Source of the DNA: Streptomyces ambofaciens ATCC 23877
Lineage (GTDB): Bacteria > Actinomycetota > Actinomycetes > Streptomycetales > Streptomycetaceae
Direction of reading: 5' to 3'
NCBI RefSeq assembly: GCF_001267885.1
Contig: NZ_CP012382.1
Span: 3,397,001-3,461,000, forward strand
DNA length: 64,000 nucleotides
Each line of letters starts with the position of its first letter. Within the stretch, counting starts at the first letter, position 1. A program made the translations under genes and the position numbers. Shown piece by piece: positions 36,497 through 46,959 of the stretch. The notes beneath the pieces were generated by a model that worked only from the letters and a program-made list of their open reading frames with translations, ran no database searches and was not told the DNA's origin.

Positions 36497-36991
36497 ATGA
36501 ACATACGCCGGGTCCCCTTCGACCACCCCGACGCCGTGAAACTGAACGACGAGGTCCAGGCCGAGTACGACGTCCGCTACGGCGACGGCGGCGACGCCAC
36601 GCACCTGGACCCGGCGGACTTCGCGCCGCCGAACGGCCTGTACCTGATCGCGTACGACGAGAACGACGTCCCGGTCGCCTCCGGCGGCTGGCGCGGCCGG
36701 GACGCCAACGACGAGGGCAACCTGGACGGGGACGCCGAGCTCAAGCGGATGTTCGTGATCGAGCAGGTGCGCGGGCGCGGGCTGGCCCGCCGCATCCTGG
36801 CGGCCCTGGAGGAGGACGCGCGCGCGGCCGGCCGGACCCGCATGGTGCTGGAGACCGGCACCAAGCAGCCGGAGGCCGTGGCCCTGTACACCTCCAGCGG
36901 CTACGAGCCGTGCGGGAAGTTCGGCTACTACCGCTTCCACGAGGACAGCCTCTGCTTCGCCAAGGCCCTCCAGGTCCCGCGGGGCGCGTAA
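36497..36991 (+). CDS. GNAT family N-acetyltransferase
   Basis: A 164-residue acetyl-CoA-dependent acetyltransferase. The acetyl-CoA loop is VRGRGLARRIL (RGxGxA type, about 94-104), and the strand ELKRMFVIEQ precedes it. The C-terminal ALYTSSGYEPCGKFGYYRF is typical of motif B. The substrate is unknown. The ATG at 36497 follows a TACGGT box by 7 nt. Confidence 0.9.
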   Translation: MNIRRVPFDHPDAVKLNDEVQAEYDVRYGDGGDATHLDPADFAPPNGLYLIAYDENDVPVASGGWRGRDANDEGNLDGDAELKRMFVIEQVRGRGLARRILAALEEDARAAGRTRMVLETGTKQPEAVALYTSSGYEPCGKFGYYRFHEDSLCFAKALQVPRGA

Positions 36992-37042
36992 CGGCGAAGG
37001 GCGGGCCCGTCGGCGCGCCCGGCGAGGGCCCCCGTGGGCGCG

Positions 37043-37315
37043 GCGACGCGTCCACGGCGACGGTCTCGCCCTCGCCGCCCGCGACCCTCGCGCCGGTGAG
37101 GTCGAGGTCGTAGGTGTTCTGCGTGGGCTGGTCGGTCTCGGCGTACTTCGCGCAGTCGCCGCTCTGCGCGCCCTTCACCGGCTTCAGCGAGAGCGTCCGG
37201 CCGGTGCCCTGGCGGTAGTCGGCGCCCGCCCGCAGCGCGCCGGCCTCCTCGGCGCCGACGGCGTCGAAGCCGTAGTGGAAGACGTCGCCGAGTGCGAAGC
37301 CGGCGGTCCGCACGG
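37043..37315 (-). pseudogene. Unidentified gene remnant
   Basis: On the minus strand this stretch reads as a coding-like segment (VRTAGFALGDVFHYGFDAVG, then CAKYAETDQPTQNTYDLDLT and GGEGETVAVD) of about 90 residues with normal codon bias. It has no credible start or ribosome site and runs out into low-complexity sequence. It looks like an internal or C-terminal piece of a secreted protein or lipoprotein. It sits directly downstream of the 3' end of a tRNA gene, a frequent integration point. I do not recognise the parent family. Confidence 0.4.
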
Positions 37316-37358
37316 ATGGGTCTCGGCCCCAGGGGGCGGGACATCGGGCCGGAAACGA

Positions 37359-37399
37359 CGAAGGTCCCGTCCGATCGTGATGATCGGACGGGACCTTCG
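37359..37399 (-). terminator. Terminator hairpin of tRNA-Ala
   Basis: A perfect 18-bp stem, CGAAGGTCCCGTCCGATC with its complement (37382-37399), closes a GTGAT loop 10 nt past the tRNA 3' end. It is the longest perfect hairpin I saw in the window. Confidence 0.85.
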
Positions 37400-37409
37400 C
37401 CAATGTGCG

Positions 37410-37483
37410 TGGACCTGAGGGGATTTGAACCCCTGGCCCCCTCGATGCGAACGAGGTGCGCTACCGGACTGCGCCACAGGCCC
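37410..37483 (-). tRNA. tRNA-Ala(CGC)
   Basis: A 74-nt cloverleaf on the minus strand. The 7-bp acceptor stem GGGCCTG/CAGGTCC carries the G3:U70 alanine identity pair. The anticodon arm CCTCG-TTCGCAT-CGAGG gives anticodon CGC, and the T arm is AGGGG-TTCAAAT-CCCCT. Discriminator base A; CCA is not encoded. It reads GCG, a heavily used codon here. Confidence 0.96.
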
Positions 37484-37566
37484 TTGCAACGAGTGAAACT
37501 TTAGCACCCCGACCGGCCTGCTCAAAAATCGCTTCCGGGAGCCGGGAGGGGGTGGCCCCGGCGGGG

Positions 37567-38850
37567 CTATTCGTTGGCGGCGCGGGGGCGGTCGCCGTCC
37601 TCGTACTGGTCGAAGAGCGGCGTCCGGCCCCGTTCCCGGGCCCGGCGGGCGGACGCGGCCCGGCGGACGCCGCTGCGGCCGGGCGTCTCCGGCCGCTCCT
37701 CGGCCTGGGCGGCGGGGCGCTCCGGCCCGGGGTCGGCCGCCCCGTCCCGCTGCTCGGGGGTGACGGCACTGGACCGTGCCGAGCTCCACGCGTCCGGCGC
37801 CGAGAGGTCCACGTCCGGTGTGGCGCGGGGGGCGACCGGCGCGGTCACGTAGGTGGGCAGGGGCACCGGCACGGGGTCCCAGCTGTCGCCCTGGGGCCGC
37901 CGCTGCCGCTCGCGCTGCTGGTCGACCCACTCGGCGTGGTCGGTCTGCTCGACCAGCGCACGCCGGTCCGCGGCGAGCGCCGACAGACCCGCGTCGGACT
38001 CCGCCTCGGGCCCCTCGTCCGGCTCCTCGGCGTCCGGGTCGCCGACGGGGGCGGCCGGGTCGGCGGGCGTGCGCCTGCGGGGGCGGCGGTCGTGCAGGCG
38101 CTGGGCGGCGACCTCGGCCTGCCGGCGGTCCATCTGGAAGGCGAACCGGCGGCGCTCCTGCGCGCGCAGGTAGGCGATGTAGGCGCTGAGCAGCACCGCG
38201 GGCACACCGGGGGCCCACAGGAACGCGAGCCCGCCGACCGCCGCGACGACCGAGCCGAGCGTGAAGGCGAGGAAGAGCATCACGGTCGTACGCCGTCGGC
38301 GCGCGAGCGCCTTGGTGCGCCGGGCACGGGCCGCGGCCGCCGGCGATTCGGGCGCGCGCCGGGCCTGGGGCACGCGCTTGCGCGCCGCCGCCGCACCGCC
38401 CCGGGGCGTCTGCCCGGGCTCCGCGGACCGCTCGGGCTCCCGGGCCCGCTCGGCGTCCGCGGACGGCTCGGGCTCGTGCGTCCGCTCCGGTTCCGGGGAC
38501 GGCTCGGGTCCGGCGGAGGGCCCGGGTCTGCGGCCGTGCGCGTGCGCCCCCGCGTCCGGCTGGGAGTACCGGCGGGTTCGGGACACGGCGAAGGCCCGGA
38601 CGTCCACCGAGTCGGTGACGGCGTCCGGGGCGTCGGCGTCGGGCTCCGCCTCGTCGGCGGAGCGGGACCGCAGGTCCTTGGCGTACCGGCGCTCCATGCC
38701 CGCCCGTCCGGACAGCAGCCGGATGGCGGTACTGAAGCGTTCCGTCGGACGGGCCTCGTTCAGCTCGTCCTGCCTACGGAGCCACATCGGCACCAAGTAG
38801 GCGGCCCAGGCCCCGACGATGACTGCGTAGATGAGGCCACTGCTGCTCAC
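37567..38850 (-). CDS. sepX: Actinobacterial cell-division membrane protein SepX/GlpR
   Basis: A 427-residue protein with an N-terminal membrane segment (LIYAVIVGAWAAYLVPMWLRR, 6-26), a long charged disordered loop, a hydrophobic pair (VMLFLAFTLGSVVAAVGGLA and VPAVLLSAYIAYL, about 185-230) and a charged C-terminal tail. This matches SepX of Streptomyces, needed for stable division septa, and its corynebacterial counterpart GlpR, the membrane receptor for the gephyrin-like Glp. Synteny with galU, the moeA-like gene and rimJ agrees with that. The GTG at 38850 has TACCGT 7 nt upstream (leaderless). Confidence 0.85.
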   Translation of the reverse strand: MSSSGLIYAVIVGAWAAYLVPMWLRRQDELNEARPTERFSTAIRLLSGRAGMERRYAKDLRSRSADEAEPDADAPDAVTDSVDVRAFAVSRTRRYSQPDAGAHAHGRRPGPSAGPEPSPEPERTHEPEPSADAERAREPERSAEPGQTPRGGAAAARKRVPQARRAPESPAAAARARRTKALARRRRTTVMLFLAFTLGSVVAAVGGLAFLWAPGVPAVLLSAYIAYLRAQERRRFAFQMDRRQAEVAAQRLHDRRPRRRTPADPAAPVGDPDAEEPDEGPEAESDAGLSALAADRRALVEQTDHAEWVDQQRERQRRPQGDSWDPVPVPLPTYVTAPVAPRATPDVDLSAPDAWSSARSSAVTPEQRDGAADPGPERPAAQAEERPETPGRSGVRRAASARRARERGRTPLFDQYEDGDRPRAANE

Positions 38851-38857
38851 GCCTCAC

Positions 38858-38863
38858 ACGGTA
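38858..38863 (-). promoter_or_regulatory. -10 box for leaderless sepX
   Basis: TACCGT ends 7 nt before the sepX GTG. Upstream of it is an unusually AT-rich stretch. Confidence 0.5.
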
Positions 38864-38914
38864 GAGGGGTTTGCGCGAGGCCATCCGCCAATTGGGCCGG
38901 TGTGTCGCACGATC

Positions 38915-39025
38915 TGGCTGATATTTCGAACTTTTTTTGTGATCGATGCGATCAGCACACCGCCAGGGCCGCGAATTTATCCGTTCGGGACGGTCACGGT
39001 CCGATCATTTTCGAACGTTTATTCA
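38915..39025. other. AT-rich island between rimJ and sepX
   Basis: This gap has T7, two TTCGAA motifs, AATTTAT and TTTATTCAATTA, far from the local base composition. TGATCG-ATG-CGATCA (38940-38954) is an inverted repeat. It lies upstream of the sepX promoter and after rimJ. Confidence 0.7.
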
Positions 39026-39637
39026 ATTACCGGAGTTCCGCGCGCTCCGGTCCCGCGACCGGTGCCAGCGTCGCAGCAGGCCCTCGGGGACCTCTTCCGC
39101 GGTGAGCGCGAAGACCAGATGGTCGCGCCAGGCTCCGTCGATGTGCAGATAACGCGGCCTGAGGCCTTCCTCGCGGAATCCGAGTTTCTCCACGACCCGG
39201 CGGCTGGGCGCGTTCTCGGGGCGAATACAGACCTCGACCCGGTGCAGTCCGACGGTACGGAAACAGTGGTCCACCGCCATCGCCACGGCCGTCGGCATCA
39301 CCCCGCGGCCCGCCACCGCCTCGTCCACCCAGTAGCCGACGTGCCCGGAGCACATCGAGCCCCAGGTGATCCCGGCCACCGTCAACTGCCCCACCAGGCG
39401 GCCCTGGTACTCGATGACGAAGGGCAGCATCCGGCCGGCGTGCGCCTCGGACCTGAGGTGCCGCACCATCTGGCGGTAGGTCGGCCGGTGCACGAGCGGA
39501 CCGCCGGGCGTGGGCGGCGGAATCGTCGCCTCCCACGGCCGCAGCCAGTCCCGGTTGCGCCGGTTGACCTCGCGCCAGGCCCGCTGGTCGCGCAGCTTTA
39601 TCGGCCTGAGGACGAGATCGCCGTCCACCAGCTCCAC
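39023..39637 (-). CDS. rimJ: RimJ/RimL-type GNAT acetyltransferase
   Basis: A 204-residue GNAT of the ribosomal-protein N-acetyltransferase group. Visible are LRPIKLRDQRAWREVNRRN, the core GQLTVAGITWGSMCSGHVGYWV, the acetyl-CoA loop VAGRGVMPTAV and ENAPSRRVVEKLGFREEG. The same gene sits between moeA1 and the GlpR homologue in mycobacteria, so a link to the division module is possible but untested. The GTG start lies 17 nt after the mogA stop. The 3' end enters the AT-rich island. Confidence 0.88.
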   Translation of the reverse strand: MELVDGDLVLRPIKLRDQRAWREVNRRNRDWLRPWEATIPPPTPGGPLVHRPTYRQMVRHLRSEAHAGRMLPFVIEYQGRLVGQLTVAGITWGSMCSGHVGYWVDEAVAGRGVMPTAVAMAVDHCFRTVGLHRVEVCIRPENAPSRRVVEKLGFREEGLRPRYLHIDGAWRDHLVFALTAEEVPEGLLRRWHRSRDRSARNSGN

Positions 39638-39654
39638 GGGCCAGGATGGGCTGT

Positions 39655-40158
39655 TCAGCTCGCACCCCCGTCGCCGGCCGGTCTGGGGTGGTCGCCCCCG
39701 CGGATCTGGTCGACCGCGTGCCTGAGCAGCGGCTCCAGCACGGCGAGGCCGTCCTTCACCCCGCCGGACGATCCCGGCAGGTTGACGATCAGCGTGCCGC
39801 CCGCCACTCCCGCCAGGCCCCGGGAGAGCGCCGCGGTCGGCACCTTGTCCCGGCCGTACGCCCGCACGGCCTCCGCGATGCCGGGGACCTCGTGGTCGAT
39901 CACCGCACGCGTCGCCTCGGGGGTGCGGTCGGTGGGCGAGATGCCGGTGCCGCCGGTGGTGACGATCACGTCGTAGCCCGCCTCGGCGCCTGCCCTCAGG
40001 GCGGCCTCGACGGGGTCGCCGTCCGGGACGACCCGGGGGCCGTCGACGGTGAACCCGAAGCGGCGCAGGCCCTCGGCGATCAGCGGGCCGCCCTTGTCCT
40101 CGTAGACCCCGGCAGCGGCCCGGTTGGAGGCGGTGACCACCAGTGCGCGGTAGCTCAT
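39655..40158 (-). CDS. mogA: Molybdopterin adenylyltransferase-type protein (MogA/MoaB)
   Basis: A 167-residue MoCF-domain protein. Molybdopterin-binding motifs are [18 protein letters not shown] and [12 protein letters not shown]. It adenylylates molybdopterin before metal insertion. The ATG at 40158 overlaps the moaC stop as ATGA. It forms a coupled pair with moaC inside the galU-to-sepX run. Confidence 0.92.
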   Translation of the reverse strand: MSYRALVVTASNRAAAGVYEDKGGPLIAEGLRRFGFTVDGPRVVPDGDPVEAALRAGAEAGYDVIVTTGGTGISPTDRTPEATRAVIDHEVPGIAEAVRAYGRDKVPTAALSRGLAGVAGGTLIVNLPGSSGGVKDGLAVLEPLLRHAVDQIRGGDHPRPAGDGGAS

Positions 40159-40676
40159 GACCGGCTCCAGTCGCCCGACTTGCCGCCCGTCTTCTCCTCC
40201 ACCCGTACGTCCGTGATGACCGCTCCCTTGTCGACCGCCTTGACCATGTCGATCACGGTGAGCGCGGCGACGGTGACCGCCGTGAGCGCCTCCATCTCGA
40301 CGCCCGTGCGATCCGTCGTCCGCACCGTGGCGGTGATCTCCACGGCGTCGTCCGCGACCGACAGGTCCAGTTTCACACCGGAGACCGACAACGGGTGGCA
40401 CAAAGGGATCAGGTCCGGGGTGCGTTTGGCGCCCATGATGCCCGCGATCCGCGCGGTGGCCAGGGCGTCGCCCTTGGGGACGCCCTGGCCGCGCAGCAGC
40501 TCGACCACGCGGGGGGCGACGAGGACGCGTCCACTGGCGCGCGCGGTGCGTGCGGTCACGTCCTTGCCGGACACGTCGACCATCCGGGCGGCGCCCGCCT
40601 CGTCGATGTGCGTCAGCCGGGCCCGCGGGTCGTGCGCGTCCTGGCCGTCGTGCGGGGGTCGGTCCTGCGTACTCAT
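40155..40676 (-). CDS. moaC: Cyclic pyranopterin monophosphate synthase accessory MoaC
   Basis: A 173-residue enzyme acting at the second step of molybdenum-cofactor synthesis. MoaC signatures are [50 protein letters not shown] and the catalytic KAVDKGAVI. It lies about 85 nt downstream of the glp gene and overlaps mogA by 4 nt. Confidence 0.95.
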   Translation of the reverse strand: MSTQDRPPHDGQDAHDPRARLTHIDEAGAARMVDVSGKDVTARTARASGRVLVAPRVVELLRGQGVPKGDALATARIAGIMGAKRTPDLIPLCHPLSVSGVKLDLSVADDAVEITATVRTTDRTGVEMEALTAVTVAALTVIDMVKAVDKGAVITDVRVEEKTGGKSGDWSRS

Positions 40677-40762
40677 GCTCGTGTGGCGCTCCCGGTCCGG
40701 GCCCGGCGCGGTGCGGCGCGTGGGCCTGCTGTGCGCGACACGCTACCGCCAAGAGGGCGGGG

Positions 40763-42112
40763 TCAGCCGAGCAGGACCACTTCGACCTCGGCGCCGGGCT
40801 CGACGGTCTCGGTGTCCTCCGGCACGACGATCAGCGCGTCGGCGTGCGCCAGGGCGGCCACGAGATGGGAGCCGGCGCCGCCGACCGGGGTGACCGCGCC
40901 GTCGGCGAAGGTGCCGCGCAGGAACTGCCGGCGTCCCTTCGGCGAGGACAGCGCCTCGTCCGCGGTCAGCGACGCGGTGGTCGTCGGGCGGTGGACGTCG
41001 GGGAGCCCCATGAGGGTGCGGATCGCCGGGCGGACGAAGAGCTCGAAGGAGACGTACGACGACACCGGATTGCCGGGCAGGGCGAGGAGCGGGGTGTGGT
41101 CGGGGCCGATGGAGCCGAAGCCCTGGGGCTTGCCGGGCTGCATGGCGAGCTTGCGGAAGTCCACGCCGCTGCCCGGCTCGTCCTCGTCGGCGACGTGCGC
41201 CAGCGCCTCCTTGACCACGTCGTACGCCCCGACGCTCACCCCGCCGGTGGTGACCATCAGGTCGGCGCGGACCAGCTGGTCCTCGATGGTGGAGCGCAGG
41301 GTCTCGGCGTCGTCGGCGACGGCGCCCACCCGGTAGGCGATCGCGCCGGCGTCGCGGGCGGCGGCGGTGAGGGCGAAGCTGTTGGAGTCGTAGATCTGGC
41401 CGGCGGCCAGTTCCTCGTCGGGCTGGACCAGTTCGCTGCCGGTGGAGAGCACCACCACGCGCGGACGCGGTCGCACGCGGACCCTGCCCCGGCCGATCGC
41501 GGCGAGCAGGGCGATCTGCGGCGGGCCGAGGATCGTGCCGGCCTCCAGGGCGCGGGCGCCGGACCTGACGTCGCTGCCCTTGGCGCGTACGTGCGCGCGT
41601 GCCTCGGCCGGCCGGTACACGTGGACCTGGCCCTCGGCGCCCTCCGGGGCGAGGCTGCGGGCGCGCATGCCGGCCGCCGGGCCCTCGCCGAGCCCGCCGT
41701 CGGTCCACTCCACGGGGACGACGGTCTCCGCGCCGGGCGGGAGCGGGGCGCCCGTCATGATGCGGGCGGCCTGGCCGGGGCCCACGGACGGCGGGTCGGC
41801 CCGGCCCGCGGCGACGTCCCCGACGACCTCCAGGACCGCGGGGAACTCCTCGCTCGCGCCGGTGACGTCGGCGACCCGCACCGCGTACCCGTCCATGGAG
41901 CTGTTGTCGAACGGCGGCAGGGAGAGCGGCACCGTGATGTCGTCGACCAGGACGCAGCCCTGGGCGTCGAGCAGGTTCAACTCGATGGGTTCCAGGGGGC
42001 GGACGGTGGCGAGGATGTCGTCCAGGTGGTCCTGCACCGACCACAGCCGGTCCGGACCGGAGTCCGCCGCGGTGTGGTCGTGGCCCGTGTCACGGTGCGC
42101 GGTACTGCTCAA
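40763..42112 (-). CDS. glp: MoeA/gephyrin-like protein (Glp)
   Basis: A 449-residue MoeA-fold protein. Domain motifs are PPFDNSSMDGYAVR, PGQAARIMTGAPLPPGA, the MoCF core VLSTGSELV, VTTGGVSVGAYDVV and LALPGNPVSSYVSFELF. It may insert molybdate into molybdopterin. However, position after galU and before rimJ and sepX matches corynebacterial Glp, which binds FtsZ and the membrane receptor GlpR. The start is a TTG at 42112, 5 nt after the galU stop, with GAGGAG upstream. Both roles are possible; MoaC and MogA next door keep a cofactor role open. Confidence 0.9.
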   Translation of the reverse strand: MSSTAHRDTGHDHTAADSGPDRLWSVQDHLDDILATVRPLEPIELNLLDAQGCVLVDDITVPLSLPPFDNSSMDGYAVRVADVTGASEEFPAVLEVVGDVAAGRADPPSVGPGQAARIMTGAPLPPGAETVVPVEWTDGGLGEGPAAGMRARSLAPEGAEGQVHVYRPAEARAHVRAKGSDVRSGARALEAGTILGPPQIALLAAIGRGRVRVRPRPRVVVLSTGSELVQPDEELAAGQIYDSNSFALTAAARDAGAIAYRVGAVADDAETLRSTIEDQLVRADLMVTTGGVSVGAYDVVKEALAHVADEDEPGSGVDFRKLAMQPGKPQGFGSIGPDHTPLLALPGNPVSSYVSFELFVRPAIRTLMGLPDVHRPTTTASLTADEALSSPKGRRQFLRGTFADGAVTPVGGAGSHLVAALAHADALIVVPEDTETVEPGAEVEVVLLG

Positions 42113-42117
42113 CGTCG

Positions 42118-43020
42118 CTACATCTCCTCGGCTACGTAACTGCGAAGCCAGGTCCGGAAGTCCGGGCCCAGATCCTCACGTTCGCACGCGAGTCTGACAA
42201 TGGCCCGCAGATAGTCGCCGCGGTCGCCGGTGTCATAGCGGCGGCCCTTGAAGACGACGCCGTGCACCGGGCCGCCCACCTTCTCGTCCTCCGCGAGCTG
42301 CTGGAGGGCGTCGGTCAGCTGGATCTCGCCGCCGCGGCCGGGCTCCGTCGTGCGGAGTATGCCGAAGATGTGGGGGTCGAGGACGTAGCGGCCGATGATG
42401 GCGTAGTTGGAGGGGGCGTCGGCCGCATCGGGCTTCTCGACCAGCCCGCTCACCTTGACGACGTCGCCGTCCTCGGTGGCCTCGACGGCCGCGCAGCCGT
42501 AGAGGTGGATCTGCTCGGGCGCGACCTCCATGAGGGCGATGACACTGCCGCCGTGCTGCTCCTGCACGTCGATCATGCGCTGCAGCAGCGGGTCGCGGGG
42601 GTCGATCAGGTCGTCGCCGAGCAGGACCGCGAAGGGCTCGTCGCCGACGTGCGGGGCGGCGCACAGCACGGCGTGGCCGAGGCCCTTGGGGTCGCCCTGG
42701 CGGACGTAGTGGATCATGGCGAGGTCGCTGGACTCCTGGACCTTGGCCAGCCGGCCGGCGTCGCCCTTCTTCTGGAGGGCGGACTCCAGCTCGTAGTTGC
42801 GGTCGAAGTGGTCCTCGAGAGGGCGCTTGTTGCGGCCCGTGACCATGAGGACGTCTCCGAGGCCGGCGGACACGGCCTCTTCGACCACGTACTGGATCGC
42901 CGGCTTGTCGACGACCGGCAGCATCTCCTTGGGAGTGGCTTTCGTTGCCGGCAGGAACCGGGTACCGAGCCCGGCTGCGGGGATGACAGCCTTGCTGATC
43001 CTGGGGTGGGACTGAGTCAT
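42118..43020 (-). CDS. galU: UTP-glucose-1-phosphate uridylyltransferase
   Basis: A 300-residue nucleotidyltransferase making UDP-glucose for wall polymers and trehalose. Motifs are KAVIPAAGLGTRFLPATKATPKEMLPV at the N-terminus, then VLLGDDL, GLVEKP and EIQLTDAL. The ATG at 43020 lies 7 nt after a TATGGT box, which supports it over longer in-frame starts. It heads the galU-glp-moaC-mogA-rimJ-sepX run and is divergent from the folate gene. Confidence 0.95.
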   Translation of the reverse strand: MTQSHPRISKAVIPAAGLGTRFLPATKATPKEMLPVVDKPAIQYVVEEAVSAGLGDVLMVTGRNKRPLEDHFDRNYELESALQKKGDAGRLAKVQESSDLAMIHYVRQGDPKGLGHAVLCAAPHVGDEPFAVLLGDDLIDPRDPLLQRMIDVQEQHGGSVIALMEVAPEQIHLYGCAAVEATEDGDVVKVSGLVEKPDAADAPSNYAIIGRYVLDPHIFGILRTTEPGRGGEIQLTDALQQLAEDEKVGGPVHGVVFKGRRYDTGDRGDYLRAIVRLACEREDLGPDFRTWLRSYVAEEM

Positions 43021-43027
43021 GCGCGAC

Positions 43028-43033
43028 ACCATA
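43028..43033 (-). promoter_or_regulatory. -10 box for leaderless galU
   Basis: TATGGT ends 7 nt before the galU ATG, and there is no ribosome site. Confidence 0.5.
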
Positions 43034-43113
43034 TCCGGTGCCAATAGGGAGAATCTGTGACTCCGGACCATCGGCGCTCATATGAGCGCATTAGAGCGGC
43101 TGAGGAGTGAGCA

Positions 43114-43728
43114 GTGCGTCACATCGGTCCCGGGAGCGACCCTGACAAGCGCACGTTGCGGCGGGAGTTCCTCGCGGCGAGGAGCAGGTTGACCGCGGAT
43201 GACGTGCGGGAATCGGCGGACGCACTGGCCGCGCGGGCGCTCGCGTCGCCGGAGGTGGCGGGGGCGCGCACCGTGGCGGCGTACGTGTCCGTGGGCGCCG
43301 AGCCGGGCACCCTCACGCTCCTGGACGCGCTGCGCGCGCGGGGCGTGCGGGTCCTGCTGCCCGCGCTGCTGCCGGACAACGACCTGGACTGGGGCGAGTA
43401 CACCGGCGAGGGCTCCCTCGCGCGCGTGCGGCACGGGGGGCGGATGGCCCTGTGGGAGCCCGCCGGGGAGCGTCTGGGGCCGGACGCGGTGACCGGGGCC
43501 GGGGTGGTTCTGCTGCCGGGGCTGGCGGTCGACGCGCGCGGCATGCGGCTGGGTCGCGGCGGCGGCTCGTACGACCGGGTCCTCGCGCGCCTGGAACGGG
43601 CGGACACGCGTTGCGCGCTGCTGGTGCTGCTGTACGACTGGGAGGTCGTCGCGCACGTACCCGGGGAGCCGCACGACCGGCCGGTGGACGCGGTGGTGAC
43701 GCCCTCGGGGGTGCGGCGGTTCCGCTGA
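43114..43728 (+). CDS. 5-formyltetrahydrofolate cyclo-ligase
   Basis: A 204-residue ATP-dependent enzyme (MTHFS) that recycles 5-formyl-THF. It begins with the substrate/ATP helix DKRTLRREFLAARSRL and has the C-terminal phosphate loop LPGLAVDARGMRLGRGGGSYDRVLAR. The GTG at 43114 has GAGGAG 7-9 nt upstream. The divergent pairing with galU is conserved in mycobacteria. Confidence 0.93.
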   Translation: MRHIGPGSDPDKRTLRREFLAARSRLTADDVRESADALAARALASPEVAGARTVAAYVSVGAEPGTLTLLDALRARGVRVLLPALLPDNDLDWGEYTGEGSLARVRHGGRMALWEPAGERLGPDAVTGAGVVLLPGLAVDARGMRLGRGGGSYDRVLARLERADTRCALLVLLYDWEVVAHVPGEPHDRPVDAVVTPSGVRRFR

Positions 43729-43745
43729 CCGCGGGCGCACACGGG

Positions 43746-43775
43746 AACGGCCTCCACGCGCGCGTGGAGGCCGTT
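43746..43775. terminator. Bidirectional terminator
   Basis: A perfect 15-bp stem, AACGGCCTCCACGCG with its complement, has no loop bases left unpaired on paper, so about 13 bp would form with a tetraloop. TTTTCCC follows on the plus strand. It separates the converging folate and penicillin acylase genes. Confidence 0.85.
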
Positions 43776-43795
43776 TTCCCGTCGAGCGGTGCCGG

Positions 43796-46813
<3,018 letters not shown>

Positions 46814-46959
46814 GTTAGGTAAGGTAACGAAGTAGTTGTCCGCGGAGCACTGCGGCTTCGTGTGCCATGGGGGTGTGCTTCCCGCGCACCGCGCGGGCGC
46901 GCTCGTCCGCCGTGGTACGTGCTGTGAACCGTGCTGTGCGCCAGGGAAGGGAACGGCCG

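Noticed and set aside
40763-42112. Reading the MoeA-like gene purely as a molybdenum-cofactor enzyme
   Set aside because: Synteny with rimJ and sepX matches the division protein Glp, so a single-function label would hide the likelier role.
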